A stretch of 64,000 nt of DNA, taken from Enterobacter pseudoroggenkampii (lineage in GTDB: Bacteria > Pseudomonadota > Gammaproteobacteria > Enterobacterales > Enterobacteriaceae). Below the pieces are notes generated by a model. That model did not search any database. It was not told where the DNA came from and was given only the letters and a program-made list of their open reading frames with translations. The stretch spans positions 1 to 64,000 of the forward strand of contig NZ_JAPMLV010000010.1 of assembly GCF_026420145.1 (NCBI RefSeq). Reading direction: 5' to 3'. The position numbers and the translations under genes were made by a program. Below are positions 22,091-34,214 of the stretch, piece by piece (position 1 is the stretch's first letter; every line of letters begins with the position of its first letter).

Positions 22091-24523
22091 TTACAGCAGC
22101 TTAGCCAGACGGTTGATGTCGGACTGGATGGCCCCGGCGGTGACATCGCGCCCCGCGCCAGGACCGCGGATCACCAGCGGGTTATCGCGGTACCAGCGGC
22201 TTTCGATGGCGAAGACGTTATCGCACGGCAGCAGCGCCGCCAGCGGATGTTCAGGACGCACCGCCTCGACACCGACTCGCGCTTTTCCGTTGGCCTCGAA
22301 ACGCGCCACGTAGCGCAGCACCAGCCCCATCTCGTTCGCCGCTTCCAGACGCTGCACCATTTGCTCGTTAAGTTCTTCTCCATTTTCAAAGAAATGGTCC
22401 ACAGAGCCTTCTTCACAGCCGGCAGGTACCAGCGATTCGACGCGTACGGAATCCGGTTCGATGTCATAACCGGCTTCACGCGCCAGGATCACCAGCTTGC
22501 GCATCACGTCTTTACCGGAGAGATCAACACGCGGATCGGGTTCCGTTAAGCCCTGCTGCCACGCCTGATCCACCAGGTCGGTGAACGGAACGGTGCCGTC
22601 AAACTGCAGGAACAGCCAGGAGAGCGTGCCGGAGAAGATACCGCTCAGCGCCAGAATGCTGTCGCCGCTTTCAATCAGGTCCCGCACGGTGTGGTTAACC
22701 GGCAGCCCCGCACCAACGGTGGCGTTGTAGAGCCAGTGACGACCGGTTTTTTCAAACGCGTCGTGGATCTGACGGTATTTATCGGTGCTGCTCGCCCCCG
22801 CCAGCTTGTTCGCACTGATGACGTGGAAGCCGTGGCTGGCAAAATCAAGATACTGATCGGCAAGCTGTTCGCTGGCGGTCACGTCCAGCACTACCAGGTC
22901 ATCGTAAGGGTGCGCGCGCATCCACAGGAACAGCGACTCTTCATCCTGCTCTACGGCTTCATCATTAAAGAAGGCAAGCGCGCGGCTGGCGTCCAGCCCT
23001 TCGTAGTTCAGCAGGCTGCGGCGGCTGTCCACTACACCCGCGAGAATGAATTCGAACCCGGTACGCGCCGAGAGCGTGACCTGTTCGCGGGCGAACAGCT
23101 CCAGCCAGCGGGAACCGATGTTGCCTTTACCAAACAGCACCAGGCCGATGCGTTTTTCCGCGCGGAACAGGGAGGTATGCAGACCCTGAATCAGGCTTTC
23201 GGTTGGCCCTTTGCGCAGAACGGCCACCAGGCTGATGCCCTCTTCCGACTGCCAGGTGAACTCCACCGGCTGGCCTTTCAGCTGCTGCCAGAAGCGGTGG
23301 CAGTGCAGCGGGTTACGGGTGACGCCCGCGCCCACCATCGCCACCAGCGCCAGCCCCTGACGCAGGCGAAGCTCGCCCGGCAGGCCCGCTTCATCCAGAA
23401 TTTTCAGGGCGCTGTCCGCCACTTCAGCGGTATAGCAGAACTGCAGCAGCTGGCGGTCATTGTGAACGCCAACGGCCAGCGGGCGCACCTGAGCACGCTT
23501 TAACACCAGGTCGATCTCTTTATGCGCCAGTTTGAAGTCCTGGCCCGCAGGCACCTGGAACTCAATCAGGCAGATGTCGTCGTGGCTGGTGACAATACGC
23601 GCCCCGGTGCCGGACGCCAGCACGCGTTCAATACGGGTAGAGCCTTGATCCGGGGTGTAGCTGCAGCGCAGCTGGAGGTCGATATCGCTACCGGAAACCG
23701 GCTGCAGCGTGCGCGCGTGCAGTACCGGCGCCGCCAGACGCGCCAGCTCGCTGGCTTCGTCGAGACGCAGCAGCGGCAGCAGACAGGCATCTTTCACTTT
23801 ACGCGGGTCGGCGCTGTAAACACCGGCCACGTCGCTCCAGATGGTGACGCGGGACACGCCCGCCAGGGCACCGATTTGCGTTGCCGAGTAGTCGGAGCCG
23901 TTACGGCCCAGCAGCACGGTTTCACCCGCGTTGCTGCGGCTGATAAAGCCGGTAACCACAATACGTTTGCCCGGATGCTGCACCAGCAGCTGTTGCAGCA
24001 GCGGATAGGACAACCCTTCATCCACCTGCGGCTGCGCGGCGCGTTCGGCGCGCAGGAAATCACGCGCATCGAGCCAGGCCGCCTCCACGCCCAGGTGTTG
24101 CAGCACCGCGGCCATCAGGCGCGCGGACCACACTTCACCGTGGCCCACCACTTCGGCATACACCGCATCGGTGATCCCGCTGTCCAGCAGGGCGGCCAGA
24201 CGCTCAAGGTCATGGGTAAAGGCGCTGATCAGCCCGTCCGCTACGTCCGCAGGCAGCAGGCCAGCAATCAGCTCGCTCTGGTAACGGCGTAAGGACTGTT
24301 GCACCTGATGCGCAGAAAGGCGATCGGTCTGGCTCAGTTTCAGCCAGCTAATCAACTGGTTGGTGGTGCTGCCCGCCGCCGAGACAACCATCATGTCACC
24401 CGGCTGTGAATATTCCGTCATGATCCCTGCGACACGCAGGTAACATTTCACATCAGCAAGACTACTACCACCAAACTTGTGCAGCTGACGACCCTTCGCC
24501 CCTGCCTGCGCTATCACACTCAT
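22091..24523 (-). CDS. metL: Bifunctional aspartokinase II / homoserine dehydrogenase II
   Basis: MetL carries out the first and third steps from aspartate to homoserine for methionine synthesis. The 810 residues match E. coli. The aspartokinase half (about 1-450) begins with the KFGGSS motif and has GRNGSDYSA near residue 210. The homoserine dehydrogenase half begins near residue 465 with the NAD(P) site LFGKGNIGSRW and has SANKLAGAS and the NATVGAGLP block. The start is 2 bp from the metB stop, so metBL is one operon under MetJ. Confidence 0.97.
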   Translation of the reverse strand: MSVIAQAGAKGRQLHKFGGSSLADVKCYLRVAGIMTEYSQPGDMMVVSAAGSTTNQLISWLKLSQTDRLSAHQVQQSLRRYQSELIAGLLPADVADGLISAFTHDLERLAALLDSGITDAVYAEVVGHGEVWSARLMAAVLQHLGVEAAWLDARDFLRAERAAQPQVDEGLSYPLLQQLLVQHPGKRIVVTGFISRSNAGETVLLGRNGSDYSATQIGALAGVSRVTIWSDVAGVYSADPRKVKDACLLPLLRLDEASELARLAAPVLHARTLQPVSGSDIDLQLRCSYTPDQGSTRIERVLASGTGARIVTSHDDICLIEFQVPAGQDFKLAHKEIDLVLKRAQVRPLAVGVHNDRQLLQFCYTAEVADSALKILDEAGLPGELRLRQGLALVAMVGAGVTRNPLHCHRFWQQLKGQPVEFTWQSEEGISLVAVLRKGPTESLIQGLHTSLFRAEKRIGLVLFGKGNIGSRWLELFAREQVTLSARTGFEFILAGVVDSRRSLLNYEGLDASRALAFFNDEAVEQDEESLFLWMRAHPYDDLVVLDVTASEQLADQYLDFASHGFHVISANKLAGASSTDKYRQIHDAFEKTGRHWLYNATVGAGLPVNHTVRDLIESGDSILALSGIFSGTLSWLFLQFDGTVPFTDLVDQAWQQGLTEPDPRVDLSGKDVMRKLVILAREAGYDIEPDSVRVESLVPAGCEEGSVDHFFENGEELNEQMVQRLEAANEMGLVLRYVARFEANGKARVGVEAVRPEHPLAALLPCDNVFAIESRWYRDNPLVIRGPGAGRDVTAGAIQSDINRLAKLL

Positions 24524-24525
24524 GA

Positions 24526-25686
24526 TTACCCCTTGGCTGCGATCCGGAAGCCATTTTCCAGATCGGCAATTAAATCTTCAGAATCTTCAATACCGGTTGA
24601 GATCCGCAGCAGCGTCTCAGAAATACCGGCGGCGGCACGTGCTTCCGGTGCCATACCTGCGTGCGTCATGGTCGCGGCGTGGGAGATCAAGCTTTCAACC
24701 CCACCTAAGGATTCCGCCAGCGTAAACAATGACAGCCCGCTCAGGAAGCGACGCAGCGTTTGCTCGTCACCGTCCAGTTCAAAACTTAACATCGCGCCAA
24801 ACCCTTTCTGCTGGCGCGCGGCAATCTCGTGCCCCTGATTTTCCGGCAGCGACGGGTGATAGAGCTTCTTCACCAGCGGCTGGGTTTTCAGGAAATCGAC
24901 AATCGCCTGCGCATTGCGTTGCGCCACTTCCATGCGCGGCGACAGCGTGCGGATGCCGCGCAACAGCAGATAGCTGTCGAAGGCACCCGCGGTGACGCCA
25001 ATATTATTGGCCCACCATGCCAGTTCGGTTACAACGTCGGGATCTTTGGCAATCACCACGCCCGCGACCACATCAGAATGGCCGTTCAGATATTTAGTGC
25101 ATGAATGCAATACCAGATCGGCACCCAGTGCGAGTGGGTTCTGAAGGGCCGGACTGAGGAACGTATTATCCACTACACTTATCGCTCCCGCATCCCTTGC
25201 GAGCTGACAAATTTTCGCAATATCGACAACGCGCAACAATGGATTGCTTGGACTTTCCACCAGAACCAGCTTTGGCTTCTCTGCCAGCGCCTGTTTCAGC
25301 GCCTGTTCATCGTTTTGATCGACAAACAGTACGCGATAGCAGCCGCGTTTTGCCAGGCTATCAAACAGGCGATAGCTGCCGCCGTAGCAATCGTGCGGCG
25401 CAACCAGCAGGTCACCTGGTTTCAGGAACACGGTGGTCACCAGGTGAATGGCGGACATCCCCGTATTGGTTAATACGGCGCCTGCGCCACCTTCCAGCTC
25501 GGCCAGCGCGCGTTGGGTCACGTCACGCGTAGGGTTGCCACGACGCGAGTAATCATGCGCGCGGGGTTCATTAAATCCGGTGAAGTTGTAGGTACTGGAA
25601 AGATGAATGGGCGGGACAACGCAGCCGTACTGCTCGTCATCATTTAATCCGCTACGCACTGCGATAGTGGCCTGTTTACGCGTCAT
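24526..25686 (-). CDS. metB: Cystathionine gamma-synthase
   Basis: MetB joins O-succinylhomoserine and cysteine into cystathionine. The 386-residue product is of family size. The PLP lysine is Lys198 in HSCTKYLNGHSD, with the phosphate-binding NTGMSAI block near residue 75 and the substrate-contacting SYNFTG-type N-terminal segment. It is the first gene of metBL and divergent from metJ across five met boxes. Confidence 0.97.
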   Translation of the reverse strand: MTRKQATIAVRSGLNDDEQYGCVVPPIHLSSTYNFTGFNEPRAHDYSRRGNPTRDVTQRALAELEGGAGAVLTNTGMSAIHLVTTVFLKPGDLLVAPHDCYGGSYRLFDSLAKRGCYRVLFVDQNDEQALKQALAEKPKLVLVESPSNPLLRVVDIAKICQLARDAGAISVVDNTFLSPALQNPLALGADLVLHSCTKYLNGHSDVVAGVVIAKDPDVVTELAWWANNIGVTAGAFDSYLLLRGIRTLSPRMEVAQRNAQAIVDFLKTQPLVKKLYHPSLPENQGHEIAARQQKGFGAMLSFELDGDEQTLRRFLSGLSLFTLAESLGGVESLISHAATMTHAGMAPEARAAAGISETLLRISTGIEDSEDLIADLENGFRIAAKG

Positions 25687-25747
25687 GGTGAGGGCTTCCT
25701 GGCGAATGAGGTGAAAAGTCAGGCACCAGAGTAAACATTGAAAGTAT

Positions 25748-25787
25748 GGACGTCAATACATCTGGACATCTAAACTTCTTTGCGTAT
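25748..25787. promoter_or_regulatory. MetJ operator between metB and metJ (five met boxes)
   Basis: Five adjoining 8-mers, GGACGTCA, ATACATCT, GGACATCT, AAACTTCT and TTGCGTAT, follow the AGACGTCT pattern. MetJ dimers bind such arrays side by side. It should control metBL and metJ. Confidence 0.9.
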
Positions 25788-25962
25788 AGATTGAGCAATG
25801 CGCAAATAGCCGTTAAAATTATATGCTTTAGTGCACGCTGCAGCGGCAATATCCGTGCCACGGTATCGTCTCTACGGTAAACTAGGCAAGATTGCGGTTC
25901 AAAACGGGTGGTTACAGGTTTTGCACCTTTAGATAAATGACTGAGAGGATTAAAGGTATCTC

Positions 25963-26280
25963 ATGGCTGAATGGAGCGGCGAATATATCAGCCCATACGC
26001 TGAGCACGGTAAGAAGAGTGAACAAGTAAAGAAAATTACGGTTTCTATTCCTCTGAAGGTGTTGAAGATCCTCACCGATGAACGTACGCGTCGTCAGGTG
26101 AACAACCTGCGCCACGCGACCAACAGCGAACTGCTGTGCGAAGCGTTCCTGCATGCGTTTACCGGTCAACCGTTGCCGAACGATGAAGATCTGCGTAAAG
26201 AACGCAGTGATGAAATCCCGGAAGAGGCGAAGGTGATCATGCGTGAACTGGGTATTGACCCGGAGACGTGGGAATACTGA
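25963..26280 (+). CDS. metJ: Methionine repressor MetJ
   Basis: MetJ is a ribbon-helix-helix repressor that uses S-adenosylmethionine as corepressor. The 105-residue product shows the DNA-binding beta ribbon [20 protein letters not shown] near residues 22-41 and the helix [20 protein letters not shown]. It matches E. coli in length. It is divergent from metBL, with its operators in between and further sites at metF. A terminator shared with rpmE follows. Confidence 0.98.
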   Translation: MAEWSGEYISPYAEHGKKSEQVKKITVSIPLKVLKILTDERTRRQVNNLRHATNSELLCEAFLHAFTGQPLPNDEDLRKERSDEIPEEAKVIMRELGIDPETWEY

Positions 26281-26291
26281 GAAGCGGATAC

Positions 26292-26320
26292 AAAAAAGGC
26301 ACCTTGCGGTGCCTTTTTTT
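26292..26320. terminator. Bidirectional terminator between metJ and rpmE
   Basis: The stem AGGCACC-TTGC-GGTGCCT has A-runs before and T-runs after it. It can end both converging messages. Confidence 0.92.
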
Positions 26321-26328
26321 CGGGAAAC

Positions 26329-26541
26329 TTATTTAGCGCCCGGGATGCTGAAACGCTTGTTGAAGCGGTCAACACGGCCACCGGTTGCAACATCACGCTG
26401 CTTACCAGTGTAGAACGGGTGGCATTTGCCGCACACGTCCAGGTTCAGATCGTGACCCACGGTAGAGCGGATCTGGATAGAGTTACCGCAAGAACAGTTT
26501 GCAGTAATCATTTCGTATTTCGGGTGAATATCTTTTTTCAT
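26329..26541 (-). CDS. rpmE: Ribosomal protein L31 (zinc-binding form)
   Basis: L31 bridges the two ribosomal subunits. The 70-residue protein has the zinc-binding cysteines NCSCGN (16, 18) and VCGKC (37, 40), so it is the C+ form rather than the zinc-free paralogue. The KR site in [10 protein letters not shown] at the C-terminus is the region clipped by a protease in E. coli. It is convergent with metJ. Confidence 0.97.
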   Translation of the reverse strand: MKKDIHPKYEMITANCSCGNSIQIRSTVGHDLNLDVCGKCHPFYTGKQRDVATGGRVDRFNKRFSIPGAK

Positions 26542-26626
26542 GGGAGAACCTCAGTTAAGGCCGCGTCGCTCTTCCAGCCCTAACGCCAGACACCACGCGA
26601 TGTTGATTGTAAGTTCTTTGGCGTAA

Positions 26627-28936
<2,310 letters not shown>

Positions 28937-29055
28937 AGCTGGATCGAAAAATTTAACGCTCCTCACACTTTTTATGAAAATTCTGTAACCGATTCCATTA
29001 ACTATCTGTAAAAATGGTGATGTCAGAAGTTCGGTGTTCAGGCGAGGAGAAGACG

Positions 29056-30081
29056 TTGAAGTCCAGGAAAGAGGTTGCACCGGCGACCATGAAAGACGTT
29101 GCCCAGAAAGCGCAGGTCTCTACGGCAACGGTATCCCGCGCATTAATGAACCCGGATAAAGTCTCCCAGGCGACCCGTAACCGGGTGGAGCAGGCTGCGC
29201 TTGAAGTGGGCTATTTCCCACAGGCGATGGGGAGAAACGTCAAACGCAATGAGTCGCGCACTATCCTGGTGATTGTACCGGACATCTGTGACCCTTTCTT
29301 CAGCGAGATTATCCGCGGTATTGAAGTCACCGCAGCGGAACAGGGTTACCTGGTGCTGATTGGCGACTGTGCTCACCAGAACCAGCAGGAAAAAACCTTC
29401 ATCGATCTCATTATCACCAAGCAGATCGACGGCATGCTGCTGCTTGGCTCTCGCCTGCCGTTTGATGCCAGCATTGAAGAACAGCGTAATTTACCGCCGA
29501 TGGTCATGGCCAACGAGTTTGCGCCAGAGCTGGAGCTGCCGACGGTCCACATTGATAACCTCACCGCCGCATTCAACGCCGTAAACTATCTCCAGGAACT
29601 GGGGCATAAGCGTATTGGCTGTATTGCCGGACCGGAAGAGATGCCGCTGTGTCACTACCGCTTACAGGGCTACGTTCAGGCGCTGCGCCGTACCGGCGTC
29701 ACCGTCGATCCGCACTATATTGCGCGCGGTGATTTTACCTTCGCTGCGGGTGGACAGGCGCTGGAGAAACTTCTGGACCTGCCTGAGCCGCCAACCGCCG
29801 TATTTTGTCACAGCGACGTGATGGCGCTGGGTGCATTATCGTATGCCAAACGCCGCGGCCTTCGCATACCGAAAGATTTATCGATCATCGGATTCGATAA
29901 TATTTCGCTTTCGGAATTTTGCGATCCGCCGCTCTCAACGGTCGCTCAGCCGCGCTATCAAATCGGCCGCGAAGCAATGCTTCTGCTGCTGGATCAGCTT
30001 CACGGTCAAACAGTTAGCAGCGGCTCGCGGTTGCTGGACTGCGAACTGATTGTTCGCGGCACGACCCAGGCATTGACTTAA
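29056..30081 (+). CDS. cytR: LacI-family repressor CytR
   Basis: CytR represses nucleoside uptake and catabolism genes together with CRP, and is relieved by cytidine. The start is taken as TTG at 29056: GAGGAG lies six bases upstream and the resulting 341 residues equal E. coli CytR. An ATG 14 codons earlier has no ribosome site. The LacI helix-turn-helix TMKDVAQKAQVSTATVSRAL is near the N-terminus, followed by the hinge and periplasmic-binding-like domain. No CytR target gene is in the window. Confidence 0.95.
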   Translation: MKSRKEVAPATMKDVAQKAQVSTATVSRALMNPDKVSQATRNRVEQAALEVGYFPQAMGRNVKRNESRTILVIVPDICDPFFSEIIRGIEVTAAEQGYLVLIGDCAHQNQQEKTFIDLIITKQIDGMLLLGSRLPFDASIEEQRNLPPMVMANEFAPELELPTVHIDNLTAAFNAVNYLQELGHKRIGCIAGPEEMPLCHYRLQGYVQALRRTGVTVDPHYIARGDFTFAAGGQALEKLLDLPEPPTAVFCHSDVMALGALSYAKRRGLRIPKDLSIIGFDNISLSEFCDPPLSTVAQPRYQIGREAMLLLLDQLHGQTVSSGSRLLDCELIVRGTTQALT

Positions 30082-30174
30082 AGTAAACGTCTTTCGGATA
30101 CCCTTATCTGGTCAAAGCCCCGCCGCTTAAGTAACATGGCGGGCTGACGAACGAATAAATACAGCGAAACGATA

Positions 30175-31164
30175 GTGGCACAACGAGATTATGTACGTCG
30201 CGGCCAGCCGGCACCTTCGCGACGCAAAAAGAGTAGCTCAAGGAAAAAGCAACGTAACCTGCCTGCTGTCTCGCCAGCAATGGTCGCTATTGCTGCGGCT
30301 GTAGTCGTCGCCTTTATTGGTGGCCTGTATTTTATCACGCACCATAAAAAAGAAGAGTCTGAGGCGCTTCAGGCCAGTAAAGTCGCCGGAAACGGCCTTC
30401 CTCCGAAGCCTGAAGAGCGCTGGCGCTATATCAAAGAGCTGGAAAGCCGTCAGCCTGGGGTACGTGCGCCAACAGAACCTTCTGCGGGTGGTGAAGTACA
30501 GAATGCGAATCAGCTGACGGATGAACAGCGTCAGCTGCTGGCACAAATGCAGGCCGATATGCGCCAGCAGCCTACGCAGCTGAACGAAGTGCCGTGGAAT
30601 GAACAGACGCCGGCGCAGCGCCAGCAAACTCTGCAGCGACGTCAGGCACAACAGCAGATTCAGCAGCAGCAGCAGTGGGCGCAAACCCAGCCGGTGCAGC
30701 AGCCTAAAACGCAGCCGCGGGTAACGGAACAGCCATACCAGCAGCAGACGCGTACGGTGCAGTCTCAGCCTGTCCAACAGCAGCCGAAAACGCAGCCGCA
30801 GAAACAGGCGGCTCAGCCGTATCAGGATCTGCTCCAGACGCCAGCGCATACCACCGCGCAGCAGCCGAAAACGCAGCAGGCCGCACCGGTCACCAAAGAG
30901 ACCGAAGCGCCGAAGCAGACGGCCGAGAAAAAAGATGAGCGCCGCTGGATGGTACAGTGCGGTTCGTTCAAAGGTGCCGAGCAGGCGGAAACGGTACGTG
31001 CTCAGCTGGCCTTTGAAGGGTTTGATTCGCGTATTACCACCAATAACGGCTGGAATCGCGTGGTGATTGGTCCGGTCAAAGGCAAAGAAAATGCCGATGG
31101 CACCATTTCGCGTTTGAAAGTCGCCGGCCACACAAACTGCATTCGACTCGCCTCCGGGGGTTGA
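30175..31164 (+). CDS. ftsN: Cell division protein FtsN
   Basis: FtsN triggers septal wall synthesis. The 329-residue product starts at a GTG as in E. coli. It has a basic cytoplasmic tail with RRKKSSSRKKQR, one membrane segment at about 34-54, the periplasmic essential region with PKPEERWRYIKELESRQPG, a glutamine/proline-rich linker (about 115-245) and a SPOR domain (about 252-329) that binds denuded glycans. The linker is about 10 residues longer than in E. coli, with repeated QQPKTQ units. The stop codon overlaps the hslV heat-shock promoter. Confidence 0.96.
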   Translation: MAQRDYVRRGQPAPSRRKKSSSRKKQRNLPAVSPAMVAIAAAVVVAFIGGLYFITHHKKEESEALQASKVAGNGLPPKPEERWRYIKELESRQPGVRAPTEPSAGGEVQNANQLTDEQRQLLAQMQADMRQQPTQLNEVPWNEQTPAQRQQTLQRRQAQQQIQQQQQWAQTQPVQQPKTQPRVTEQPYQQQTRTVQSQPVQQQPKTQPQKQAAQPYQDLLQTPAHTTAQQPKTQQAAPVTKETEAPKQTAEKKDERRWMVQCGSFKGAEQAETVRAQLAFEGFDSRITTNNGWNRVVIGPVKGKENADGTISRLKVAGHTNCIRLASGG

Positions 31165-31187
31165 AACCCCCGAAATCCCCCCCATCT
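31161..31187 (+). promoter_or_regulatory. Sigma32 heat-shock promoter of hslVU
   Basis: The -35 TTGAAA (31161-31166) and -10 CCCCATCT (31180-31187) are 13 bp apart and match the sigma32 consensus closely. The -35 includes the ftsN stop codon. E. coli hslVU is known to be a sigma32 operon. Confidence 0.88.
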
Positions 31188-31199
31188 ATCATTTAATTC

Positions 31200-31223
31200 A
31201 GCCCTGAGCACAGGCTCAGGGCT
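31200..31223 (+). promoter_or_regulatory. Stable hairpin in the hslVU 5' untranslated region
   Basis: AGCCCTGAGC-ACAG-GCTCAGGGCT is a perfect 10-bp stem with a 4-nt loop, about 35 nt upstream of the hslV start and just downstream of the sigma32 promoter. An equivalent 5' stem-loop in E. coli hslVU has been reported to stabilise the message. Only a short T-run follows, so a terminator role is less likely. Confidence 0.7.
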
Positions 31224-31258
31224 TCTGTTTCCCGATTCTGTAACCAGGGGGTCTGCTC

Positions 31259-31789
31259 GTGACAACAATAGTAAGTGTACGCCGTAACGGCCATGTGGTA
31301 ATCGCCGGTGATGGCCAGGCCACGCTGGGTAATACCGTCATGAAAGGCAACGTGAAGAAAGTGCGCCGTCTCTACAACGACAAAGTGATCGCCGGTTTTG
31401 CAGGCGGCACGGCGGATGCCTTCACGCTGTTTGAACTGTTTGAACGCAAACTGGAAATGCACCAGGGTCATCTGGTGAAAGCTGCCGTTGAGCTGGCGAA
31501 AGACTGGCGTACCGACCGCATGCTGCGCAAGCTCGAAGCGCTGCTGGCGGTCGCCGATGAAACCGCATCGCTTATCATCACCGGTAACGGTGACGTGATT
31601 CAGCCGGAAAATGACCTGATTGCCATCGGCTCTGGCGGCCCTTATGCCCAGGCTGCTGCCCGCGCGCTGTTGGAAAATACCGACATGAACGCACGTGATA
31701 TCGCGGTGAAGGCGTTGGATATTGCAGGTGATATCTGCATCTATACCAACCACAACCACACCATCGAAGAATTGACCTCCAAAGCGTAA
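31259..31789 (+). CDS. hslV: HslV peptidase subunit
   Basis: HslV forms the double hexameric threonine protease of the HslUV complex, a bacterial relative of the proteasome. The start is GTG. After removal of Met, the nucleophile threonine begins TTIVSVR. The GDGQ and GFAGGTADA motifs are intact in a 176-residue product of normal length. hslU follows after 9 bp with its own ribosome site, so they are cotranscribed from the sigma32 promoter upstream. Confidence 0.98.
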   Translation: MTTIVSVRRNGHVVIAGDGQATLGNTVMKGNVKKVRRLYNDKVIAGFAGGTADAFTLFELFERKLEMHQGHLVKAAVELAKDWRTDRMLRKLEALLAVADETASLIITGNGDVIQPENDLIAIGSGGPYAQAAARALLENTDMNARDIAVKALDIAGDICIYTNHNHTIEELTSKA

Positions 31790-31798
31790 GGATCTCCC

Positions 31799-33133
31799 AT
31801 GTCTGAAATGACCCCACGCGAAATTGTCAGCGAACTGAACAAACACATTATCGGCCAGGATAACGCCAAGCGCTCTGTGGCTATCGCCCTGCGTAACCGC
31901 TGGCGTCGTATGCAGCTTGACGAAGAGCTGCGCCACGAAGTCACGCCGAAGAACATTCTGATGATCGGCCCGACCGGCGTCGGTAAAACCGAAATCGCCC
32001 GTCGTCTGGCGAAGCTGGCCAACGCGCCGTTCATCAAAGTTGAAGCCACCAAGTTCACCGAAGTGGGCTACGTGGGTAAAGAAGTGGACTCCATCATCCG
32101 CGATCTGACCGACTCGGCGATCAAAATGGTGCGCGTCCAGGCGATCGAGAAAAACCGCTATCGCGCGGAAGAGATGGCCGAAGAGCGTATTCTCGACGTG
32201 CTGATCCCACCGGCAAAAAACAACTGGGGCCAGGCAGAACAGCAGGCGGAACCGTCCGCTGCGCGTCAGGCGTTCCGCAAGAAACTGCGTGAAGGCCAGC
32301 TGGACGACAAAGAGATTGAGATCGATCTCGCTGCCGCACCAATGGGTGTGGAAATCATGGCGCCTCCGGGCATGGAAGAGATGACCAGCCAGCTGCAGTC
32401 CATGTTCCAGAACCTGGGCGGCCAGAAGCAGAAAGCGCGTAAGCTGAAAATTAAAGACGCAATGAAGCTGCTGATTGAAGAAGAAGCCGCGAAGCTGGTG
32501 AACCCGGAAGAGCTGAAGCAGGACGCTATCGACGCGGTTGAGCAGCACGGTATCGTGTTTATCGACGAAATCGACAAGATTTGTAAGCGCGGCGGCAACA
32601 GCTCCGGCCCGGATGTGTCCCGCGAAGGCGTTCAGCGCGACCTGCTGCCGCTGGTAGAAGGCTGCACCGTCTCCACCAAGCACGGCATGGTGAAAACGGA
32701 CCACATCCTGTTTATCGCATCAGGTGCCTTCCAGGTTGCCAGCCCGTCGGATCTGATCCCGGAATTGCAGGGCCGTCTGCCTATCCGCGTTGAGCTGCAG
32801 GCGCTGACCACCGAAGATTTCGAACGTATCCTGACTGAGCCAAACGCCTCTGCTACCGTACAGTACAAAGCGCTGATGGCGACCGAAGGCGTGAACCTTG
32901 AGTTCACCGAAGACGGTATCAAACGTATTGCTCAGGCTGCATGGCAGGTGAACGAAACCACCGAAAACATTGGTGCGCGTCGTCTGCATACCGTGCTGGA
33001 ACGCCTGGTCGAAGATATCTCTTACGACGCGAGCGACCTGAACGGTCAAACCGTTACCATTGACGCAGAATATGTGAGTAAACATCTGGATGCGTTAGTG
33101 GCAGATGAAGATCTGAGCCGTTTTATCCTATAA
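31799..33133 (+). CDS. hslU: HslU unfoldase ATPase
   Basis: HslU is the AAA+ ring that unfolds proteins into HslV. Walker A GPTGVGKT is at residues 57-64 and Walker [10 protein letters not shown] near 254-262. The pore motif GYVG is in [10 protein letters not shown], the intermediate I-domain covers roughly 110-240, and the C-terminal tail DLSRFIL inserts into HslV. At 444 residues it is one longer than E. coli, with an extra residue just after Walker B (RGGNSSG). Confidence 0.98.
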   Translation: MSEMTPREIVSELNKHIIGQDNAKRSVAIALRNRWRRMQLDEELRHEVTPKNILMIGPTGVGKTEIARRLAKLANAPFIKVEATKFTEVGYVGKEVDSIIRDLTDSAIKMVRVQAIEKNRYRAEEMAEERILDVLIPPAKNNWGQAEQQAEPSAARQAFRKKLREGQLDDKEIEIDLAAAPMGVEIMAPPGMEEMTSQLQSMFQNLGGQKQKARKLKIKDAMKLLIEEEAAKLVNPEELKQDAIDAVEQHGIVFIDEIDKICKRGGNSSGPDVSREGVQRDLLPLVEGCTVSTKHGMVKTDHILFIASGAFQVASPSDLIPELQGRLPIRVELQALTTEDFERILTEPNASATVQYKALMATEGVNLEFTEDGIKRIAQAAWQVNETTENIGARRLHTVLERLVEDISYDASDLNGQTVTIDAEYVSKHLDALVADEDLSRFIL

Positions 33134-33162
33134 TCGCGGTTACTGGATTCTCATCACGTTTA

Positions 33163-33187
33163 ATGGGGGCTAATGCCCCCATTTTTA
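33163..33187 (+). terminator. Terminator after hslU
   Basis: The stem ATGGGGGC-TAAT-GCCCCCAT is followed by TTTTTATT. It lies just before the menA start. Confidence 0.88.
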
Positions 33188-33201
33188 TTGGCTAAATACT
33201 T

Positions 33202-34122
33202 ATGACTGACATCAGCCGTACTCAGGCGTGGCTCGAAAGTCTGCGCCCTAAAACACTTCCTCTGGCCTTTGCCGCGATTATCGTCGGCACCGCCCTTGCC
33301 TGGTGGCAGGGTTATTTTGATCCGCTGGTCGCCGCGCTGGCATTGATTACCGCCGGCCTGCTGCAAATCCTCTCCAATCTCGCCAACGACTACGGTGACG
33401 CGGTAAAAGGCAGCGACAAGCCGGACCGCATAGGGCCACTGCGCGGAATGCAGAAAGGGGTGATTACCCAGGCGCAGATGAAGCGCGCGCTGATTATCAC
33501 CGTGGTGTTGATCTGTGCATCCGGCCTGGCGCTGGTGACGGTGGCGTCTAAGACTCCCAGCGATTTTATTGGCTTCCTGGTGCTGGGTTTACTGGCCATT
33601 ATCGCAGCCATTACCTACACCGTCGGCACGCGTCCTTACGGTTATATTGGGCTCGGTGATATCTCCGTACTGGTTTTCTTCGGCTGGCTGAGCGTGATGG
33701 GAAGCTGGTACCTGCAGGCGCATACGGTGATCCCTGCCCTGTTCCTGCCCGCGACCGCCTGCGGCCTGCTGGCGACGGCGGTGCTCAACATCAACAACCT
33801 GCGCGACATCGACAGCGATCGCGAGAATGGCAAAAATACCCTGGCCGTGCGTCTGGGGCCGGTGAATGCGCGCCGCTATCATGCCTGCCTGCTCACTGGC
33901 GCGCTGGTTTGCCTGGCGCTGTTTAACCTGATTTCCTTGCAGAGCGTGTGGGGCTGGCTGTTTGTGCTTGCCGCGCCGCTGCTGATTAAGCAGGCCCGCT
34001 TTGTGATGCGTGAGCTCAGCCCGTCCGCCATGCCGCCGATGCTGGAGCGCACGGTAAAAGGCGCGCTGCTGACTAACCTGTTGTTCGTCATCGGGATTGT
34101 ATTAAGCCAGACGCTCAGTTAG
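33202..34122 (+). CDS. menA: 1,4-dihydroxy-2-naphthoate octaprenyltransferase
   Basis: MenA attaches the octaprenyl chain to dihydroxynaphthoate in the inner membrane, giving demethylmenaquinone. The 306-residue protein has about eight or nine hydrophobic segments and the two aspartate-rich UbiA-family motifs, NDYGDAVKGSD near residue 61 and NNLRDIDSDRENGK near residue 200. The start follows the hslU terminator by about 15 bp. Confidence 0.97.
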   Translation: MTDISRTQAWLESLRPKTLPLAFAAIIVGTALAWWQGYFDPLVAALALITAGLLQILSNLANDYGDAVKGSDKPDRIGPLRGMQKGVITQAQMKRALIITVVLICASGLALVTVASKTPSDFIGFLVLGLLAIIAAITYTVGTRPYGYIGLGDISVLVFFGWLSVMGSWYLQAHTVIPALFLPATACGLLATAVLNINNLRDIDSDRENGKNTLAVRLGPVNARRYHACLLTGALVCLALFNLISLQSVWGWLFVLAAPLLIKQARFVMRELSPSAMPPMLERTVKGALLTNLLFVIGIVLSQTLS

Positions 34123-34214
34123 CTGACAAATATCAATTAACAATTGATGATTTTGCCAACAACGCATTTCGCACGATATACTGAACACATTCGCAGCAAC
34201 TGAGCGTTAAACCT

